Of a stretch of 64,000 nt of DNA, positions 61,559 to 64,000 are shown piece after piece; position 1 is the first letter of the stretch; the number at the start of each line of letters is the position of its first letter. The translations under genes were made by a program, and so were the position numbers. The stretch lies in contig NZ_JACSQA010000010.1 in assembly GCF_014836845.1 (NCBI RefSeq), forward strand, positions 1 to 64,000, in the 5' to 3' direction. The notes under the pieces were generated by a model. The model did no database searches. It was given only the letters and a program-made list of their open reading frames with translations, and was not told the origin of the DNA. This stretch comes from Ureibacillus galli. Its GTDB lineage: Bacteria; Bacillota; Bacilli; Bacillales_A; Planococcaceae.

Positions 61559-61621
61559 GCGTTGAACAGTTATATTTCTAAATTAGAATAGGAAGGGTGA
61601 GGGTAAACTTACTCTTTACGT

Positions 61622-62650
61622 TTAAGTAAAATATTCTAATTTCGCCTTCGGGAAAAACTTCTCCATGTAATTATAAAGATGTTTTTTTATATCTTCTTCC
61701 TCATCTTTTTGGTAAATATATTTCCCTATTCCGTATTTTCCCCATTTGTATCTTCTTTTTTCTTCATCTAATTCTAGTTTTGTCATAGGGTAGTTTTTTT
61801 CAATTACTCTCTTTGCAGGCTTTGTAAAGCGATGCTGGATAAACTCGAAAGTAAGATCTTCTCTAGCATCTTTAGGCAATTCCGCATCTAAACGTTCAAA
61901 CATTTTATAGTAGCCATCTTCCCACCCTTCATGAAGATAGATAGGTGCAACTATAAATCCAAGTGGATAGCCAGCTCTTGCAACTTTTCCTGCCGCTTCA
62001 ATTCTTTTCTCTAAAGGGGATGTCCCGGGTTCGAAGTTTTTAATAACATAGTCCGCATTCACACTAAAGCGAAATCTCGTTTTTCCGTTATGTTTAGCAT
62101 CAAGTAAATGATCCACATGATGAAATTTCGTAACAAATCTTAATTTACCATATTCCGACTTTCCAAAATGTTCGATTGCCCTTTTAAGTGTATGGGTTAA
62201 ATGATCAATTCCTACAATATCAGATGTACAAGAGGCTTCGAATCTTGTTATTTCTGGTGCACGCTCTTCCATATATTTATCAGCGGCTTCAAGGATTTCC
62301 TCAACATTAACATATGTACGGATATATGGTTTATTGCCCATAGTAGTTTGTAAGTAGCAATAATGACAATGACCCATACACCCAGTAGCAAAAGGAATTG
62401 CATATTCCGCTGAAGGTTTAGAAGTATCAAATTTAAGCGTTTTTCTAATTCCTACTACAAGGGTTGATTTTGCAACACGATACTTTTTAAAATCATTATC
62501 GCCAGGGAGGTTTCGCACTTGATTGTGGGAAGTAGTTTGGCGAATTTCGATATCCATTTTTTTGAATTTGTCATATAGTTCTTTACCTAAAGGATAATCT
62601 AATGCATCAGGTTCAAAATAGACAAGTTTCGGTGTAAATGGTTTATTCAT
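61622..62650 (-). CDS. splB: Spore photoproduct lyase
   Basis: A 342-residue radical SAM enzyme. The cluster cysteines are C91, C95 and C98 (CMGHCHYC), and the hydrogen-donor Cys141 is present in EASCTSDIVGIDHLTH. It directly reverses the thymine dimer called spore photoproduct during germination. Its ATG overlaps the splA stop (ATGA). The gene marks the organism as a spore former. Confidence 0.97.
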   Translation of the reverse strand: MNKPFTPKLVYFEPDALDYPLGKELYDKFKKMDIEIRQTTSHNQVRNLPGDNDFKKYRVAKSTLVVGIRKTLKFDTSKPSAEYAIPFATGCMGHCHYCYLQTTMGNKPYIRTYVNVEEILEAADKYMEERAPEITRFEASCTSDIVGIDHLTHTLKRAIEHFGKSEYGKLRFVTKFHHVDHLLDAKHNGKTRFRFSVNADYVIKNFEPGTSPLEKRIEAAGKVARAGYPLGFIVAPIYLHEGWEDGYYKMFERLDAELPKDAREDLTFEFIQHRFTKPAKRVIEKNYPMTKLELDEEKRRYKWGKYGIGKYIYQKDEEEDIKKHLYNYMEKFFPKAKLEYFT

Positions 62651-62898
62651 TGCAATAACCTTTCAGAATCATTCCCATAATAATAGTTATATGCTTGATT
62701 TGCTTCTTCTTCTGTAGAATAGACAGCCATTTCATTTGAGAGTGGATAATAGGTTTCATATAAAAATAAAGCTAACTCATCCTCTTTCTGAGGATTATTT
62801 ACAACTGCTGCCGCTTGAACATTTGCTACATCTTGAGTATGGGGATTGCGGTAAAAAACATATACAATATCTCCGGCCTGATAATATTGGTTATCCAT
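62647..62898 (-). CDS. splA: SplA-type regulator of spore photoproduct lyase
   Basis: From the ATG at 62898 (GAAGGTGATGG upstream) the protein has 83 residues; an in-frame ATG at 62916 is less likely. YYQAGDIVYVFYRNPHTQDVANVQAAAVV fits SplA, a small TRAP-related negative regulator of splB in Bacillus. It is translationally coupled to splB. Confidence 0.87.
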   Translation of the reverse strand: MDNQYYQAGDIVYVFYRNPHTQDVANVQAAAVVNNPQKEDELALFLYETYYPLSNEMAVYSTEEEANQAYNYYYGNDSERLLQ

Positions 62899-63048
62899 TC
62901 CATCACCTTCATTCATTAGTCATATTTATTTATATTCTCCCTTTTGTTTTATAAATTATGAGTTCCTTATTTTGGACTAGAGAGGGCATATGACACATAA
63001 AAGAAGTGGTTTTTAAGGATAGAATCCAATTACAGTAACATTTTAAAG

Positions 63049-64000
63049 TTACCATTCAATAGAAGAGCTCGAGATACGTTTTACCCCCCGAATGGCACTT
63101 ACTTCATCTACAAGTTTATGCATAGCAAGGTTTTTTTGTTTTGCTTCAACCATTATGTCAAAGTCCTGATTGAGTTCTTTTGCGATCTTCAAGAAAGGGA
63201 GAACAAAGTCAATCGAAACAAAATCTGCATGTGAACGATAGGTTTGATTAGATTTTGGTGAAGAAATGTGCACTTTCGGAACATTGTTAAAAGAATTCCA
63301 TGTGTTAAATATTCGAAGTAAATAATGAGGGAGATCAACATCCCCTTTATTTGCCATATAGTGATGATAATCGAGTACCATTGGGATATTTTCCTTTTCA
63401 CAAGTAGAGAGGGTTTCCCGAACGTTATACGTTTTGTCATCATTTTCTAGCGTCATATGATTGCGAATTTCCTTTGGTAATTGTTTTAGATTATGGTGGA
63501 ATCTTTTTAAAGATTGATTTTTATCTCCATATGCTCCGCCTATATGAATATTAATTAATCCATTATGGAGGGCATTCAATGCTTGAAGCATTTTAAAATG
63601 ATACTCCATATCTTTAACAGCATTCATTGTGACTTCTTCTCTTGGGCTTGTGAAAAGAGTATATTGATTTGGATGAAAACTTACTCTCAAATTAAATTTT
63701 TGTATTAGTTCTCCAAGTTCGTCCCATTTATCTTTGAATGGAGTATAGAAATCCCACATTACTTCAGGATGAGTTGCTAAAGGGACAATGGAACTTGATA
63801 ACCGATATAATTGAATTTCATGCGCGATATTATAATACAAAATTCTTTTCGTATGATATAAATTTTGGGCGGTGATAGATTTTAACTTGTTTATCCGTTC
63901 ACCTTTAGGTAGTTTTGAATAATGCGTAAAAGTTATTGTTTTTGATGGACTTGCATCCCATAAGCCCAAAGCATTTGCAACATAACCAAACCGAATTTTC
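63049..64000 (-). CDS. uvsE: UV DNA damage endonuclease UvsE (partial)
   Basis: Incomplete: the reading frame stays open to the right window edge. It reads KIRFGYVANALGLWDASPSKTITFTHY near the N-terminus, which is the UvsE/UVDE start, so only a few codons are missing. The TIM-barrel residues include HPNQYTLFTSPREEV, NIHIGGAYGDK, LENDDKTYN and VLDYHHY, which hold metal ligands. It nicks 5' of UV photoproducts. It lies near splAB, giving a UV-repair cluster. Confidence 0.93.
   Translation of the reverse strand, partial: KIRFGYVANALGLWDASPSKTITFTHYSKLPKGERINKLKSITAQNLYHTKRILYYNIAHEIQLYRLSSSIVPLATHPEVMWDFYTPFKDKWDELGELIQKFNLRVSFHPNQYTLFTSPREEVTMNAVKDMEYHFKMLQALNALHNGLINIHIGGAYGDKNQSLKRFHHNLKQLPKEIRNHMTLENDDKTYNVRETLSTCEKENIPMVLDYHHYMANKGDVDLPHYLLRIFNTWNSFNNVPKVHISSPKSNQTYRSHADFVSIDFVLPFLKIAKELNQDFDIMVEAKQKNLAMHKLVDEVSAIRGVKRISSSSIEW

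Overview
The window is the replication-origin region of a low-GC, spore-forming Firmicute. It carries oriC, dnaA/dnaN, soj/spo0J with parS sites, and the spore genes yyaC and splAB. Gene order, an HD-GYP gene beside gyrA, a LysM-G5-M23 hydrolase before walRK, and a CxxH/CxxC gene before rlmH suggest a Planococcaceae-type bacillus (Lysinibacillus/Ureibacillus/Solibacillus-like). The genus is inference. The left edge is the promoter and leader of a leftward rRNA operon whose 16S gene lies outside the window.

Layout. 1-10.5 kb, leftward: rrn promoter, HD-GYP-like protein, gyrA, gyrB, recF, yaaA, dnaN, dnaA. remB/yaaB, found between recF and gyrB in Bacillus subtilis, is absent. 9.0-11.0 kb: bipartite oriC, with DnaA boxes on both sides of dnaA and an AT-rich unwinding region next to dnaN. 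11-20.9 kb, rightward: rpmH, rnpA, yidC, jag, mnmE, mnmG, rsmG, noc, soj, spo0J. 20.9-32 kb: DUF554, yyaC, MscS, DUF951, ychF, two DUF3267 paralogues, rpsF-ssb-rpsR, yybS, gdpP, rplI, replicative helicase. 32-43.9 kb: purA, M23 hydrolase, walRKHIJ, htrA, CxxH/CxxC protein, rlmH.

43.9-47.7 kb is the main accessory region. A 17-bp direct repeat (GGCGAACCGTATCATAA) lies at the 3' end of rlmH and again 3,708 bp downstream. Both copies read E-P-Y-H-K-stop in the rlmH frame. This is the same target used by staphylococcal SCC elements. The interval holds a decayed large serine recombinase, a truncated phage-type gene joined to it at a deletion scar, and a compact two-gene operon of unknown function. 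The first cargo gene encodes a SAP-like domain plus an unrecognised C-terminal region. The second encodes a winged-helix/four-cysteine module, a GNVNGN-type linker and a helical, hydrophobic C-terminus. I consider this operon the best candidate in the window for an undescribed (perhaps defence-type) system.

47.7-64 kb holds other accessory or lineage-specific loci: a polar amino-acid ABC transporter; a preQ1-I riboswitch controlling queD-queE; an endonuclease I family nuclease; an AraC-type regulator with a VOC protein; a histidine kinase/response regulator pair directly upstream of dltX-dltABCD (D-alanylation of teichoic acids); and a leftward UV-repair group, splA-splB and uvsE, the last cut by the window end.

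Regulatory signals read from the sequence include three parS sites (in recF, before noc, in spo0J), DnaA-box clusters outside oriC (jag-mnmE and htrA-rlmH), a putative PurR operator that doubles as the helicase-gene terminator, and many intrinsic terminators.
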